Shown: positions 39,249 through 48,939 of the stretch, piece after piece
How the letters are laid out: each line of letters begins with the position of its first letter
Numbering within the stretch: position 1 is the first letter of the stretch
NCBI RefSeq assembly: GCF_007644035.1
Contig: NZ_VMTV02000577.1
Coordinates: 186,001-250,000 of the forward strand
DNA length: 64,000 bases
DNA from: Vogesella mureinivorans
Lineage (GTDB): Bacteria > Pseudomonadota > Gammaproteobacteria > Burkholderiales > Chromobacteriaceae
Direction: 5' to 3'
Position numbers and translations under genes: made by a program
The notes under the pieces: model-generated
Seen by the model: the letters and a program-made list of their open reading frames with translations, nothing else
Told to the model about the DNA's origin: nothing
The model's database searches: none

Positions 39249-40169
39249 ATGCACGCCACCACACCACACGCTTCCGAAACCGACCTGTCCGCGCTGCTGG
39301 CGCACCCGGCGCGCTGGCTGCTGGCCACGCGGCCGGCCTTTCTCACGCTCACGCTGGGTGGCGTGCTGCTGGGCCTGGCCATGGCTGGCCCGCAGGCGCT
39401 GGCACAGGGTTGGCCGCAGGCGCTGCTGGCAGTGCTACTGGCCTTGCTGTGCCACGCGGCGGTGAATGTGATCAACGACGTGGCCGACCACGACAACGGC
39501 AGCGATGAGGCCAACCTGCAGCGCGAATACCCGTTTACCGGCGGTAGCCGTTTCATTCAGGCGGGTGTGCTCACGCGCCGCCAGATGGCGTGGCTGGCGG
39601 CCGGCCTCTTCGCCGTGGTGACGGCTGGCGGCCTGTGGCTGGTGTGGCAAGCCGGCGCGGGCCTGTTCTACACCGGCCTGGCGGGGGTGGCGCTGGGCTG
39701 GGCTTATTCCGCGCCGCCGCTGCGGCTTAATAGCCGTGGTCTGGGCGAGCTGACGGTGGCGCTGTGTTTTGCCCTGCTGCCAGTAGGCGTGCTGCAAGTA
39801 TTGCAGGCACCGGTACCCGCCGGGCTCGTGTGGTTGGCCGCAGGCTATGGCGTGGCCGCTGCCTTACTGCTGTTTGCCAACCAGTTTCCCGACCGCCAAG
39901 CCGACGCGCTGGCCGGCAAGCGCCACTGGGTAGTGCGCCTCAGCCACGCCGCGGCGGTACGTGGCTACCTGTTGCTGGCTGTGCTGGCCATGGTGTTGCC
40001 GCTACTGGCCGGCCAGCCGTGGCTGCTGTGCCTGTTGCCGCTCTACCTGCGCGCCTGGCGTGCCTTGCAGCAACAGCAACTGCGCGCCGCCATCATTCCC
40101 ACTATCATGGCGGCCAACCTTTACCCTTTGTTGCTGGCTGCCAGCCTGTGGCTGCGGCCAACCTTGTGA
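39249..40169 (+). CDS. UbiA-superfamily prenyltransferase, MenA-like
   Basis: A 306-residue integral membrane prenyltransferase with eight or nine helices and both aspartate motifs of the superfamily: [11 protein letters not shown] (about 76-86) and [15 protein letters not shown] (about 212-226). The spacing and the second motif resemble MenA-type enzymes that prenylate a naphthoate or similar ring. No other quinone genes are adjacent, so the acceptor is open. An in-frame ATG 33 bases upstream is an alternative start. The gene is packed with the dispersed word (39408, 39832, a variant at 40110, and an exact copy at 40153). It ends 10 bases before ruvA. Confidence 0.85.
   Translation: MHATTPHASETDLSALLAHPARWLLATRPAFLTLTLGGVLLGLAMAGPQALAQGWPQALLAVLLALLCHAAVNVINDVADHDNGSDEANLQREYPFTGGSRFIQAGVLTRRQMAWLAAGLFAVVTAGGLWLVWQAGAGLFYTGLAGVALGWAYSAPPLRLNSRGLGELTVALCFALLPVGVLQVLQAPVPAGLVWLAAGYGVAAALLLFANQFPDRQADALAGKRHWVVRLSHAAAVRGYLLLAVLAMVLPLLAGQPWLLCLLPLYLRAWRALQQQQLRAAIIPTIMAANLYPLLLAASLWLRPTL
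40153..40165 (-). repeat. Exact dispersed 13-mer (minus orientation) at the 3' end of the prenyltransferase gene
   Basis: TGCGGCCAACCTT just before the stop codon and 15 bases before ruvA. Confidence 0.75.
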
Positions 40170-40179
40170 AAGACACCCC

Positions 40180-40773
40180 ATGATCGGACGACTCAGCGGT
40201 ACGCTTATCGAAAAACTGCCGCCGCAAATCACTGTGGACGTGAACGGCGTTGGCTACGACGTCGATGTGACCATGACCACCTTCTACCAGCTGCCGGCGC
40301 TGGGCCAGAAAACCACGCTGTTCACCCACCTGGTCGTGCGCGAGGACGCGCACCTGTTGTACGGCTTTGCCACCCGCGACGAGCGCGAAACCTTCCGCCA
40401 GCTGATCAAGGTCAGCGGCATTGGTGCCAAGATCGCGCTGGCGATCCTGTCCGGTATGAGCACCGACGAGCTGGCCGTGGCCGTGGCCAGCGAAGACCTG
40501 AAGCGCCTGTCCAGCGTGCCCGGCATCGGCAAGAAAACTGCCGAGCGCCTGGTGCTGGAGCTGCGCGGCAAGCTGGCCAGCGGCAGCAACCTGACCGTGC
40601 CCGGCGGCCTGCCGTTTGCCGCCACGCCGGACGACAAGAGCGATATCGTCAACGCGCTGCTGGCGCTGGGTTACAACGATAAAGAAGCCGCCGCCGCCAC
40701 CAAGGGCCTGCCGCTGGACGTGACCGTCAGCGACGGCGTGCGCCTGGCGCTGAAAAACCTGATGAAAGGCTAG
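40180..40773 (+). CDS. ruvA: Holliday junction DNA helicase subunit RuvA
   Basis: A 197-residue RuvA, the tetrameric junction-binding platform for RuvB. It has an N-terminal OB fold ([30 protein letters not shown]), two helix-hairpin-helix motifs ([12 protein letters not shown] and [15 protein letters not shown]) and the RuvB-contacting domain III at the C-terminus. Its stop codon TAG falls in the CTAG target-site copy of the MITE inserted directly after it. The protein therefore ends normally. Confidence 0.96.
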   Translation: MIGRLSGTLIEKLPPQITVDVNGVGYDVDVTMTTFYQLPALGQKTTLFTHLVVREDAHLLYGFATRDERETFRQLIKVSGIGAKIALAILSGMSTDELAVAVASEDLKRLSSVPGIGKKTAERLVLELRGKLASGSNLTVPGGLPFAATPDDKSDIVNALLALGYNDKEAAAATKGLPLDVTVSDGVRLALKNLMKG

Positions 40774-41041
40774 GGCCTGTTAACGCTATTTTTGATGCGG
40801 CGGCGCCTGTCAGGCGGCGGCAATGCGCGAAAAACCGGGCGCAGCAGGGCGATCCCTGCCAGCACGGTTTGACAAAGCAGTGCCCCGCATGGCGCGCGCC
40901 CCGAAGGGCAGGCCCGATAAGCTTCCCACTGCGGCGTTGTCGGACTTGCGCTGGGAACCACCCAGCGCATCGCCCTCCGCCTGGCATTGGAAAACTTCTC
41001 GAGCCTGCGCCGCAGCAATAAATAGTGTTAACAGGCCCTAG
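40770..41041. mobile_element. 264-bp MITE with terminal inverted repeats and CTAG target-site duplication
   Basis: The ends GGCCTGTTAAC (40774-40784) and GTTAACAGGCC (41027-41037) are perfect 11-bp inverted repeats. Similarity continues (GCTATTTTT against the complement of AATAAATAGT) to about 20 of 22 bases. CTAG lies outside each end (40770-40773 and 41038-41041), which fits the YTAR target of IS5-type transposases. No transposase is encoded, and the interior only holds short frames. It is presumably moved in trans by a related IS elsewhere. Because CTAG is itself palindromic, the duplication could also be part of longer repeats. Confidence 0.8.
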
Positions 41042-41049
41042 GACCCACC

Positions 41050-41796
41050 ATGCAGAAAGTGCTGCTGATTACCGGTGCCAGCCGTGGCATTGGCGCGGCT
41101 ACCGCCAGCTTGGCCGCACGCCGTGGCTGGGCGGTAGCGGTGAACTACCATCGCCAGGCTGACGCCGCGCAGGCGGTGGTGGACACCATCCGCGCCGAGG
41201 GCGGCCGCGCCGTGGCACTGGCGGGCGATGTGGCGGATGAGGCGGCAGTGCTGCGCCTGTTTGCCGACACCGAAGCCGCGCTGGGGCCGCTGTCGGCACT
41301 GGTGAACAACGCCGGCGTACTGGCCCCGCAAATGCCGCTGGTCGAGATGGACGTGGCGCGCTGGCAGCGCATGCTGGCCACCAATGTGCTGGGGCCGCTG
41401 CTGTGCTGCCGCGAGGCGGTGCGGCGTTTGTCCACCCGCCGGGGCGGGCAGGGCGGTGCCATCGTCAATGTGTCGTCGGCGGCCGCGCGGCTGGGTTCGC
41501 CCGGCGAGTACGTAGACTACGCCGCCAGCAAGGGCGCGCTGGATACGCTGACGCTGGGCCTGGCCAAAGAAGTGGCGGCCGAGGGCATACGCGTCAACGG
41601 TGTGCGCCCCGGTTTTATCTACACCGACATGCACGCCGACGGCGGCGAGCCCGGCCGCGTGGATCGCGTCAAGGCCGGCATACCGCTGCAGCGTGGCGGC
41701 CAACCCGAAGAAGTAGCGGCTGCCATCTTGTGGCTGCTGTCCGACGAAGCCTCGTTTACCACCGGCCATATGCTGGACGTGGCCGGCGGCCGCTAG
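41050..41796 (+). CDS. Short-chain dehydrogenase/reductase (SDR)
   Basis: A 248-residue classical SDR with the cofactor motif TGASRGIG (about residues 8-15), NNAG, the catalytic Ser in NVSSAAARLG, and YAASK holding Tyr and Lys. The last strand ends HMLDVAGG. It resembles FabG-like NADP-dependent sugar or glucose dehydrogenase-type reductases; the substrate cannot be named. Its start lies only 8 bases after the MITE target duplication, and its weak ribosome site (AGGA) overlaps that junction. The MITE may therefore have replaced its native leader. Confidence 0.88.
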   Translation: MQKVLLITGASRGIGAATASLAARRGWAVAVNYHRQADAAQAVVDTIRAEGGRAVALAGDVADEAAVLRLFADTEAALGPLSALVNNAGVLAPQMPLVEMDVARWQRMLATNVLGPLLCCREAVRRLSTRRGGQGGAIVNVSSAAARLGSPGEYVDYAASKGALDTLTLGLAKEVAAEGIRVNGVRPGFIYTDMHADGGEPGRVDRVKAGIPLQRGGQPEEVAAAILWLLSDEASFTTGHMLDVAGGR

Positions 41797-41826
41797 GCAT
41801 TCATCTTTAACCTGCAAGGACACCCC

Positions 41827-42606
41827 ATGGCCAACGTAGCCGTATTGATCGACGCCGACAATGTGTCGCCCGCCTGGATAGAAGACGTGCTGGAAGAAGC
41901 CGGCAAGCTTGGCGTGCTGGCGCTCAAGCGCGTGTACGGTGATTTCAGCCGCCACGACAAAGCCTGGCGCGACCTGTGCGCGCGCTTTGCCATCCACCCG
42001 ATACAGCAGTTTCCCAATACCAAGGGCAAGAACGCGTCCGACATCACCCTGGTGATCGACGCCATGGACATGCTGCACTCCGGCCGCTACCACAGCTTTT
42101 GCCTGGTCTCCAGCGACAGCGATTTTTCGCGCCTGGCCACCCGCCTGCGCGAAGACGGGCTGGAAGTGTGGGGCTTTGGCGAAGAGAAAACCCCCGGCGC
42201 CTTTGTGAACGCCTGCAGCAAGTTCGTCTACGTGGAAGTGCTGGCGCTGGACGATGTGGCCGCCAAGGTAGACGACGCCGGCGGCAAAGAAGAAGCCGCC
42301 AGCTCGGGCAAAGCAGCCCAGGCCAGCCGCGTGCTGCGCCCGCTGGATAAAAAGCTGCGTGCGCAGTTCCAGAAAGGCATCGAAAGCATGGACGACGACG
42401 AAGGCTGGGCCGACCTGGGCGGCGTAGGCAGCTTGCTGGGGCAGTGGATGCCGGACTTCGACCCGCGTAATTACGGCTTTGCCAAGCTGTCCGACCTGGT
42501 GGTGAAATCCGGCTGGTTCGACGTGCACAAAGCCAGCAGCGGCCGTGGCGGCGTGTCCATCCGCCTGAAGCCGGGCAACGGCGGCGGCCGCAAGGGCGGG
42601 CGCTGA
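41827..42606 (+). CDS. NYN-domain (PIN-like) RNase family protein with OST-HTH/LOTUS C-terminus
   Basis: A 259-residue protein. Residues 1-145 form a LabA/NYN nuclease-like domain with the acidic residues in LIDADNV, NASDITLVIDAMDML and VSSDSDFSRLA. Residues 180-259 look like a LOTUS/OST-HTH RNA-binding domain (GWADLGGVGSLLGQWMPDFDPRNYGFAKLSDLV). The combination suggests an RNA-targeting role, but no substrate is known. It ends in a Gly/Arg/Lys-rich tail and abuts the Sel1 gene. Confidence 0.88.
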   Translation: MANVAVLIDADNVSPAWIEDVLEEAGKLGVLALKRVYGDFSRHDKAWRDLCARFAIHPIQQFPNTKGKNASDITLVIDAMDMLHSGRYHSFCLVSSDSDFSRLATRLREDGLEVWGFGEEKTPGAFVNACSKFVYVEVLALDDVAAKVDDAGGKEEAASSGKAAQASRVLRPLDKKLRAQFQKGIESMDDDEGWADLGGVGSLLGQWMPDFDPRNYGFAKLSDLVVKSGWFDVHKASSGRGGVSIRLKPGNGGGRKGGR

Positions 42607-42607
42607 T

Positions 42608-43741
42608 ATGCGGCTATGGCGATGGCTGGCCTTGGGGCTGTGCTGGCTGGCCTTGCCCGCTTGGGCAGATTTGGCTGGCGGCATGCAGGCTTACCAGCGG
42701 CAAGATTACGCACAAGCACAGCAGTATTTTGAGACGGCAGCAGCGGAAGGCAACGAGATCGCCGCAGATTTCGTGCGTGTGATTATTGACAGAGAGCCGC
42801 AACAGCCACGGCTAGCGCGCTGGTTGGCCCTTGAGCGGGTGGACGGTGGTGTGATGTTGAATGGCCGTTTTGGCAATTTGTTCTTTACGCCGAAGGCAAG
42901 CCCAGCTGTCCGGCGCGGGCTGCCGGCCCGCGCAGCAGCCGGTGATGCCGTAGCACAGTGGATGCTGGCCATGATGCTGCATTCCGGGCAGGGCGGGCCG
43001 GTAGATTTGCCGGAAGCGGTTCGCTGGTATCGGGCTGCTGCCGCGCAGGGTAACGTCCCTGCCATGGACAACCTGGGTGCGATCTACCAGTACGGCCCGG
43101 TGTCATTGCGGGACCCGGCCGCCGGGCTTGCGTTGTGGCAACAGGCAGCCCGCGCTGACAGCTTTGTCAGCCAGTACAACCTGGGGGTCAGCTACTTTCT
43201 GGGCGACGGGGTGCCGCGCGATGTGGACCAGGCGCTGTACTGGTGGCGTCTGGCAGCCCAAAACGATTGGTTATTTCCAATGCGGGCGCTGGCGGAAACC
43301 CATGCCGAGCTGCGTGAGAAAGACCCCTACCACGCCCGCCAGGCGCAGTTGTGGTATCAGCGGGCGGCCCAGCAAGGGAATGCCGCAGCCCAGTACGAGT
43401 TGGCGCGCATCTATCGTTACGGTTGGGGGGTAGCACGTGACGAGCGCCAGATGCTGAGCTGGTACCGGCAGGCAGCGTTGAACAAGTACGAAGATGCCAT
43501 GAAGACCTTGCGCGAGCTGTTCCACGCTGGCGATCACGTGGCGCAAGACCTGCCGATGGCCTACGCCTTGGCCGTGTTGATGTATGCCGACGGGGACTCG
43601 ATCTTTTACCAGCAAAGGATTGACAGCCAGATGAGCGAGGCGCAGCGCACCGAAGCCAGGGCGCTGGCGGCGCGGGTAGTGGACAAAGCCCAGCTGGCTG
43701 CGGCCCTTGCCGAACGCCTGGACAAGCCTGTGCAACCGTAA
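42608..43741 (+). CDS. Secreted Sel1-like repeat protein
   Basis: 377 residues with a signal peptide ([17 protein letters not shown]) followed by Sel1-type helical repeats. Examples are [68 protein letters not shown] and [19 protein letters not shown]. Such repeats make protein-protein scaffolds in the periplasm or cell envelope. The specific role is unknown. It starts one base after the NYN stop, so the pair is co-expressed. Confidence 0.85.
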   Translation: MRLWRWLALGLCWLALPAWADLAGGMQAYQRQDYAQAQQYFETAAAEGNEIAADFVRVIIDREPQQPRLARWLALERVDGGVMLNGRFGNLFFTPKASPAVRRGLPARAAAGDAVAQWMLAMMLHSGQGGPVDLPEAVRWYRAAAAQGNVPAMDNLGAIYQYGPVSLRDPAAGLALWQQAARADSFVSQYNLGVSYFLGDGVPRDVDQALYWWRLAAQNDWLFPMRALAETHAELREKDPYHARQAQLWYQRAAQQGNAAAQYELARIYRYGWGVARDERQMLSWYRQAALNKYEDAMKTLRELFHAGDHVAQDLPMAYALAVLMYADGDSIFYQQRIDSQMSEAQRTEARALAARVVDKAQLAAALAERLDKPVQP

Positions 43742-43793
43742 CTGCACCCCGCCAGGCGGCCACACTGGACTACCTGGCGCGGCGACCTTGCCA

Positions 43794-43811
43794 CGGCCAA
43801 CGTTGGCCGCA
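43794..43811. repeat. Palindromic copy of the dispersed word upstream of ruvB
   Basis: CGGCCAACGTTGGCCG is a perfect 16-bp palindrome. The right half continues to GTTGGCCGCA (43802-43811). Confidence 0.75.
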
Positions 43812-43868
43812 CGCAGGGCGCTGCCATGCGGTGGTAACATCAGCTTATTGCCTGTTAGCGACTTCGTC

Positions 43869-44903
43869 ATGATCCAGACCGATAACCTGATCGGCGGCGC
43901 GCCCGAGCGCCGCATTGTTACCCCGCAGCGTGCTTCCGAGCAGGAAGAGGTGTTGGAGCGCGCGCTGCGCCCCAAGATGCTGGACGAGTACGTGGGCCAG
44001 AAAAAGGCGCGCGAGCAGCTGGAAATCTTCATCGAGGCCGCCAAAAAACGCGGCGAGGCGCTGGACCACGTGTTGCTGTTCGGCCCGCCGGGCCTGGGCA
44101 AGACTACGCTGGCGCACATTGTGGCGCGCGAGATGGGCGTGAACCTGCGCCAGACCAGCGGCCCCGTGCTGGAGCGCGCCGGCGACCTGGCCGCGCTGCT
44201 GACCAATCTGGAACCGCACGACGTGCTGTTCATCGACGAAATCCACCGCCTGAGCCCGGTGGTGGAGGAAATCCTCTACCCGGCGCTGGAGGATTACCAG
44301 ATCGATATCATGATCGGCGAAGGCCCGGCCGCGCGCTCGGTAAAAATCGACCTGCCGCCGTTCACACTGATCGGCGCCACCACCCGCGCCGGTATGCTCA
44401 CCAACCCGCTGCGCGACCGCTTCGGCATTGTGGCGCGGCTGGAGTTTTACACCGCTGAAGAGCTGACGCGGATTGTCAGCCGTTCGGCCGGCCTGCTGAA
44501 CGTGGAGCTGGCCGACGACGGCGCCTTCGAAGTCGCGCGCCGCAGCCGGGGTACGCCGCGTATTGCCAACCGCCTGCTGCGCCGCGTGCGCGATTACGCC
44601 GAGGTGCGCGCCAATGGCATTGTGAGCGCGCAGGTGGCAGACGCGGCGCTGGCCATGCTGGACGTGGACCCGGCCGGGCTGGACGTGATGGACCGCAAAT
44701 TGCTTCAAGCCATACTGGACAAATTCGGTGGCGGGCCGGTAGGCCTGGACAACGTGGGCGCGGCCATTGGCGAATCTACCGACACCATCGAAGACGTGAT
44801 CGAACCCTATCTGATCCAGCAGGGCTACCTGCAGCGTACCCCGCGTGGCCGTATGGCTACCGCGCTGGCGTACATGCATTTCGGCCTGCCGGTAAAAGAG
44901 TAA
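43869..44903 (+). CDS. ruvB: Holliday junction DNA helicase RuvB
   Basis: A 344-residue AAA+ motor that drives branch migration with RuvA. It has Walker [10 protein letters not shown] (about 63-71), Walker B FIDEIHRL, the sensor GATTRAGML and a C-terminal winged helix ([16 protein letters not shown]). The start was set at [10 protein letters not shown] by homology. It lies 3 kb from ruvA, beyond the MITE, an SDR, NYN and Sel1 genes. Confidence 0.97.
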   Translation: MIQTDNLIGGAPERRIVTPQRASEQEEVLERALRPKMLDEYVGQKKAREQLEIFIEAAKKRGEALDHVLLFGPPGLGKTTLAHIVAREMGVNLRQTSGPVLERAGDLAALLTNLEPHDVLFIDEIHRLSPVVEEILYPALEDYQIDIMIGEGPAARSVKIDLPPFTLIGATTRAGMLTNPLRDRFGIVARLEFYTAEELTRIVSRSAGLLNVELADDGAFEVARRSRGTPRIANRLLRRVRDYAEVRANGIVSAQVADAALAMLDVDPAGLDVMDRKLLQAILDKFGGGPVGLDNVGAAIGESTDTIEDVIEPYLIQQGYLQRTPRGRMATALAYMHFGLPVKE

Positions 44904-44905
44904 GC

Positions 44906-45628
44906 ATGAAGCAGAAACTGATCATCAAGACTGGTGAGCCAGGCACCCCGGTGCGCGATAGCCGCGGGCGTTTTGAAGACTGGATCGTGCGCGAAATGGG
45001 CGAGCAGCCTGGCAGCTGGCGCGTGGTGTGGGTAGCCGCGGGCGAGACGCTGCCACCGGTAGAGCAGGTGGCCGGGGCGGTGATCACCGGCTCGCTGGCC
45101 ATGGTCAGCGACCGCCTGCCGTGGAGCGAGGCCACGGCGGCCTGGCTACGCGAGGCGCACGCCGCGCAGCTGCCGTTGCTGGGCATCTGCTTTGGCCACC
45201 AGCTGCTGGCGCATGCGCTGGGCGGCGAGGTGGGCTACCACCCGCAGGGGCCGGAGGTGGGCTCGGTGCAAATCCAGCGCCACGAGCACGCCGCGGCCGA
45301 CCCGCTGCTAGGCGGCCTGCCGCCACGCTTTGCGGCCAACGCGTTTCATTGGCAAACCGTGCTGCGCCTGCCGCCCGGCGCCACGCTATTGGCCAGCAAC
45401 GAGATGGAGCCGCACCACGCTTTTCGCCTGGGCAATACCTGGGGCCTGCAGTTTCACCCGGAATTCGACGCAGACTCCACCCGCCACTTCATCCAGCTGG
45501 CGGCGCCCGCGCTGGAAAAAGCCGGCCTGCAGCCGCCACAGCTGGCGCAGCAGGTTTGCCCCACGCCCGAGGCGGCCAGCCTGCTGCGCCGCTTCGCCGT
45601 TTTGCTGGCCGGGCCCGCTACGGCGTAG
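44906..45628 (+). CDS. Class I glutamine amidotransferase family protein
   Basis: A 240-residue stand-alone GATase1 domain with the nucleophile elbow GICFGHQLLAHALGG (Cys near residue 95) and the His-Glu partner in LQFHPEFD. It resembles YfeJ/GuaA-like amidotransferases that act on small amines or glutamyl adducts. The acceptor is unknown. It begins two bases after the ruvB stop, so it is probably co-transcribed. Confidence 0.85.
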   Translation: MKQKLIIKTGEPGTPVRDSRGRFEDWIVREMGEQPGSWRVVWVAAGETLPPVEQVAGAVITGSLAMVSDRLPWSEATAAWLREAHAAQLPLLGICFGHQLLAHALGGEVGYHPQGPEVGSVQIQRHEHAAADPLLGGLPPRFAANAFHWQTVLRLPPGATLLASNEMEPHHAFRLGNTWGLQFHPEFDADSTRHFIQLAAPALEKAGLQPPQLAQQVCPTPEAASLLRRFAVLLAGPATA

Positions 45629-45671
45629 AATGCAGCCAAGCCAACCATAGGCATACCAAAAGGGAGAAACC

Positions 45672-46088
45672 ATGTTTTACGCCTTGCTCATCGTCACTCT
45701 GGGCGTCGCGCTGCTGACGTCTGTGCTGGTGGCGCGCTTTTTCAGCGACGCCGTGCTGAAAATCCTCAAAAGCATCATCGGGCCGGAGCTGGCCGACGCC
45801 TGGCGCAAATACATGAGCTTTGCCATTGTGGTGGTAGGTGTGTCCGGCGGTGTCAGCACGTATGAGATCCAGAAATACCTGCAAACCGGCCGCGAGCAGA
45901 CCATCGAGCTGACCGGCCCGCGCTGGACTATCGAAATCTACCGCACCGTGATCGATACGCTGTCGCAGATTTCGTGGGTGATGTTGCTGTTCTTTCTGTG
46001 CGCCATGGTGGCTTACGTGATCGTGCGGGTTGCCGAAAGCACGCGAGACCAGCGCCGCCAGCGCAAGGAAGACGACGACGCGGTGTAA
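45672..46088 (+). CDS. Small membrane protein, function unknown
   Basis: 138 residues with three likely membrane helices: YALLIVTLGVALLTSVLVARFF, MSFAIVVVGVSGGVSTY and SWVMLLFFLCAMVAYVIVRV. Between the last two is a periplasmic or cytoplasmic loop (EIQKYLQTGREQTIELTGPRWTIEIYRT). The charged C-terminal tail (RDQRRQRKEDDD) is probably cytoplasmic. I do not recognise the family. A good ribosome site (GGGAG) and a following terminator make it a convincing gene. Confidence 0.75.
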   Translation: MFYALLIVTLGVALLTSVLVARFFSDAVLKILKSIIGPELADAWRKYMSFAIVVVGVSGGVSTYEIQKYLQTGREQTIELTGPRWTIEIYRTVIDTLSQISWVMLLFFLCAMVAYVIVRVAESTRDQRRQRKEDDDAV

Positions 46089-46109
46089 GCCCTGTTATTC
46101 GTTACCACA

Positions 46110-46140
46110 CGGCTCGCCACGCAGGCGGGCCGTTTGTTTT
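46110..46140 (+). terminator. Terminator after the small membrane protein
   Basis: CGGCTCGCC and GGCGGGCCG pair with one mismatch and are followed by TTTGTTTT. Confidence 0.65.
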
Positions 46141-46150
46141 GGAGCCTGCC

Positions 46151-47674
46151 ATGCAACTGCGCCTGATTCTGGGCGACCAGCTTAACGCTGCCCACAGCTG
46201 GTACCGCGAACGCCGCGACGACGTGGTGTACGTGCTGATGGAAACCCGTAGCGAAGCCGGCTACGTGCGCCACCACGCGCAGAAAGTGCTGGCGCTGTTT
46301 GCCGCCATGCGCGGCTTTGCCAACGCGCTGCAGGCCGCCGGCCACCGCGTGCATTACCTGCGCATTGGCGATGCGGCCAACCAGCACGATTTTGCGGCCA
46401 ACCTGGCGTGGCTGGCTGCACAGTATGGCGCCAGCAGCCTGGCCTGCCAGCAGGCCGACGAGCGCCGGGTGGACGCGCTGCTGGCCGCCCTGCCGCAGCA
46501 GCTGGGCCTGCCGCTCGTGCAAGTGGACAGCGAGCACTTCTACACCACGCGTGACGAAGCGGCGCGGCTGTTCGGCAGCAAGGGCTGGCGCATGGAAACC
46601 TTCTACCGCCGCATGCGGCAGCAGCACGGCGTGTTGCTGGACTCCGCTGGCAAGCCGGAAGGCGGGCAGTGGAACTACGATGCGGCCAACCGCGAGCCCT
46701 ACCTCGGCGAGGTGGCGTTGGCCGCCTGGCCGTTTGCCGCACACGACTTGTCGGCATTGTGGCAGGAGATTGTCGATGCCGGTGTGCCGACGTTGGGCGA
46801 GCCGCAGGCCGGTGCACTACCGTGGCCGCTGACCCGGCGCGAGGCCCGCGCCTGGCTGGCGGACTTCATCCAGCAGCGGCTGCGCCATTTTGGCCGCTAT
46901 CAGGACGCGCTGGTGCACGGCGAGGCCTGGCTGTTTCACAGCGGGCTCAGCTTTGCGCTGAATACCAAAATGCTGTCACCGCACGAGGTGGTGCTGGCCG
47001 CCGAGGCCGCCTGGCGCAGCGACCCGACGCTACCGCTGGCCAGCGTGGAAGGCTTTATCCGCCAGATTCTGGGCTGGCGCGAATACGTGCGCGGCGTGTA
47101 CTGGGCACGGTCGGATTTTGGCAGCGTCAACGCGCTGCAGCACCGCCGGCCACTACCGCGCTGGTTCTGGGATGGCGATACCGGCATGGCCTGCGTGGCG
47201 CAGGCGGTGCGCGGCAGCCTGCAGCACGCCTATGCCCACCATATCCAGCGCCTGATGGTCACCGGCAATATCGCGCTGCTACTGGGCTGTGACCCGGACG
47301 AGGTAGACGCCTGGTATCTGGGTATTTACATCGATGCCTTCGAGTGGGTGGAGCAGCCCAATACCCGCGGCATGAGCCAGTGGGCGGATGGCGGCTTCAT
47401 GGCCAGCAAGCCGTATGTGTCCGGCGGCGCCTACCTGTCGCGCATGGGCGACCACTGTGCGCATTGCCGTTATGCGGTGAAGCAGAAAACCGGCCCCGCT
47501 GCCTGCCCGTTCAACAGCCTGTACTGGCATTTTCTGGCACGGCACGAGGCGGTGCTGGCGGCCAACCCGCGCTTGGCCATGCCCTACGCCAGCTGGCGCA
47601 AGATGGACGAGGGTGCGCGCCAGGCACTGCTGGCGCAGGCCGAGGCCTATTTGCAGGATGTGGACAGCTTGTAG
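46151..47674 (+). CDS. FeS-type bacterial cryptochrome/photolyase (PhrB-like)
   Basis: A 507-residue member of the FeS-BCP (6-4 photolyase) family. It opens RLILGDQLNAAHSWY and has the FAD-binding region (FIRQILGWREYVRGVYW, MVTGNIALLLG, DAFEWVEQPNTRGMSQWADGG). Four cysteines for a 4Fe-4S cluster are present: Cys380, Cys436, Cys439 and Cys452. The last three have the C-x2-C-x12-C spacing of the characterised PhrB. It should bind FAD plus a lumazine-type antenna and repair (6-4) lesions in light. GGAG precedes the ATG. Confidence 0.92.
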   Translation: MQLRLILGDQLNAAHSWYRERRDDVVYVLMETRSEAGYVRHHAQKVLALFAAMRGFANALQAAGHRVHYLRIGDAANQHDFAANLAWLAAQYGASSLACQQADERRVDALLAALPQQLGLPLVQVDSEHFYTTRDEAARLFGSKGWRMETFYRRMRQQHGVLLDSAGKPEGGQWNYDAANREPYLGEVALAAWPFAAHDLSALWQEIVDAGVPTLGEPQAGALPWPLTRREARAWLADFIQQRLRHFGRYQDALVHGEAWLFHSGLSFALNTKMLSPHEVVLAAEAAWRSDPTLPLASVEGFIRQILGWREYVRGVYWARSDFGSVNALQHRRPLPRWFWDGDTGMACVAQAVRGSLQHAYAHHIQRLMVTGNIALLLGCDPDEVDAWYLGIYIDAFEWVEQPNTRGMSQWADGGFMASKPYVSGGAYLSRMGDHCAHCRYAVKQKTGPAACPFNSLYWHFLARHEAVLAANPRLAMPYASWRKMDEGARQALLAQAEAYLQDVDSL

Positions 47675-47685
47675 CGACGGCCATG

Positions 47686-47720
47686 AAAAATGCCGTCCAC
47701 CGGGGCGGGGGACGGCATCA
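47686..47720 (-). terminator. Terminator of proB
   Basis: ATGCCGTCC and GGACGGCAT form a 9-bp stem. On the minus strand the hairpin is followed by five T residues. Confidence 0.8.
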
Positions 47721-47721
47721 G

Positions 47722-47732
47722 GGTTGGCCGCA
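47722..47732 (+). repeat. Copy of the dispersed word in the proB terminator region
   Basis: GGTTGGCCGCA lies between the proB stop and its terminator hairpin. Confidence 0.7.
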
Positions 47733-47750
47733 ACGGCCCGCCACACGCGT

Positions 47751-48869
47751 TTACAGCGTGACCATATTGTCTCGGTGTACCAGCTCCGGCTCCACCAGAT
47801 AGCCCAGCACGCTTTCGATGTCGCGCGTGGCTTTGCGCATGATCAGGCGCGCTTCTTCCGAGCTGTAGTTCACCAGGCCGCGTGATACCTCTTGGCCTTG
47901 CTCGTCCACACAGGCCACGGCATCGCCACGCAGGAAGCTGCCTTCTACCGCTACTACCCCCACGGGCAGCAGGCTGGTGCCCTTTTCGCGTACCGCCAGC
48001 GCGGCACCGGCATCCAGTACCAGCTTGCCGGACAGCTGCAGGTGGTCGGCCAGCCACTGCTTGCGTGCGGCCAGGCGGGTGGTAGGGGCGTTCAGCTGGG
48101 TACCGATGGCTTCGCCATCGGCCAAGCGCGACAGCACGCTGGCTTCGCGGCCGCTGGCAATCACGGTGGCGGCGCCGCTGCGCGCGGCGCGTTTGGCGGC
48201 GATGATCTTGGTGTACATGCCGCCGGTGCCCACGCTGGAGCCGGCACCACCGGCCATGGCTTCCAGTGCCGGGTTGCCGGCTTCGGCATCGTGGATGAAT
48301 TCGGCGTCGGGGTCTTTGCGCGGGTCGGCGCTGTACAGGCCACGCTGGTCGGTAAGAATCACCAGCGCGTCGGCCTCGATCAGGTTGGTCACCAGCGCGC
48401 CCAGCGTGTCGTTATCGCCAAAGCGGATCTCGCTGGTCACCACGGTGTCGTTCTCGTTGATGATGGGGACCACGCCCAGCGTGAGCAGGGTGGACAGCGT
48501 GGTGCGCGCATTGAGGTAACGCAGGCGGTCGGACAGGTCTTCGTGGGTCAGCAGTACCTGGGCGGTTTGCAGGCCGTATTCGCGGAAGGCGCTTTCATAC
48601 GCCTGGCACAGGCCCATCTGGCCCACGGCGGCGGCGGCTTGCAGTTCGTGCACGGCCTTGGGGCGCTTGGCCCAGCCCAGGCGCTGGCAGCCTTCGGCGA
48701 TGGCGCCGCTGGAAACCAGCACCACTTGTTTGCCACGGCGGCGCAGCTCGGCAATTTCGGCGGCCCAGCGCGCCAGTGCGCCGTGGTCCAGGCCTTTGCC
48801 GTCGTTGGTTACCAGGCTGGAGCCTACTTTCACCACGATGCGCGTGGCGGTATGAATCACCGATTGCAT
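47751..48869 (-). CDS. proB: Glutamate 5-kinase
   Basis: A 372-residue ProB, the first and feedback-controlled enzyme of proline synthesis, phosphorylating glutamate. The amino-acid-kinase domain has [44 protein letters not shown] and [15 protein letters not shown]-terminal PUA domain (about 275-372) is present. The start at 48869 (MQSVIHT) has AGGAAG upstream. It is not paired with obg or proA here. Confidence 0.96.
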   Translation of the reverse strand: MQSVIHTATRIVVKVGSSLVTNDGKGLDHGALARWAAEIAELRRRGKQVVLVSSGAIAEGCQRLGWAKRPKAVHELQAAAAVGQMGLCQAYESAFREYGLQTAQVLLTHEDLSDRLRYLNARTTLSTLLTLGVVPIINENDTVVTSEIRFGDNDTLGALVTNLIEADALVILTDQRGLYSADPRKDPDAEFIHDAEAGNPALEAMAGGAGSSVGTGGMYTKIIAAKRAARSGAATVIASGREASVLSRLADGEAIGTQLNAPTTRLAARKQWLADHLQLSGKLVLDAGAALAVREKGTSLLPVGVVAVEGSFLRGDAVACVDEQGQEVSRGLVNYSSEEARLIMRKATRDIESVLGYLVEPELVHRDNMVTL

Positions 48870-48939
48870 CCGTACTGCTTCCTGTTCGACAAAAAACGGA
48901 GTACCAGTGTAACGCATTCCGTGCGGATGGTGCGCTGCG

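Noticed and set aside
40727-41018. Short minus-strand frames inside the MITE
   Set aside because: They have no ribosome site or domain. They are best explained as non-coding MITE interior.
41038-42684. 548-codon minus-strand frame
   Set aside because: It is antisense to the SDR and NYN genes, both well supported.
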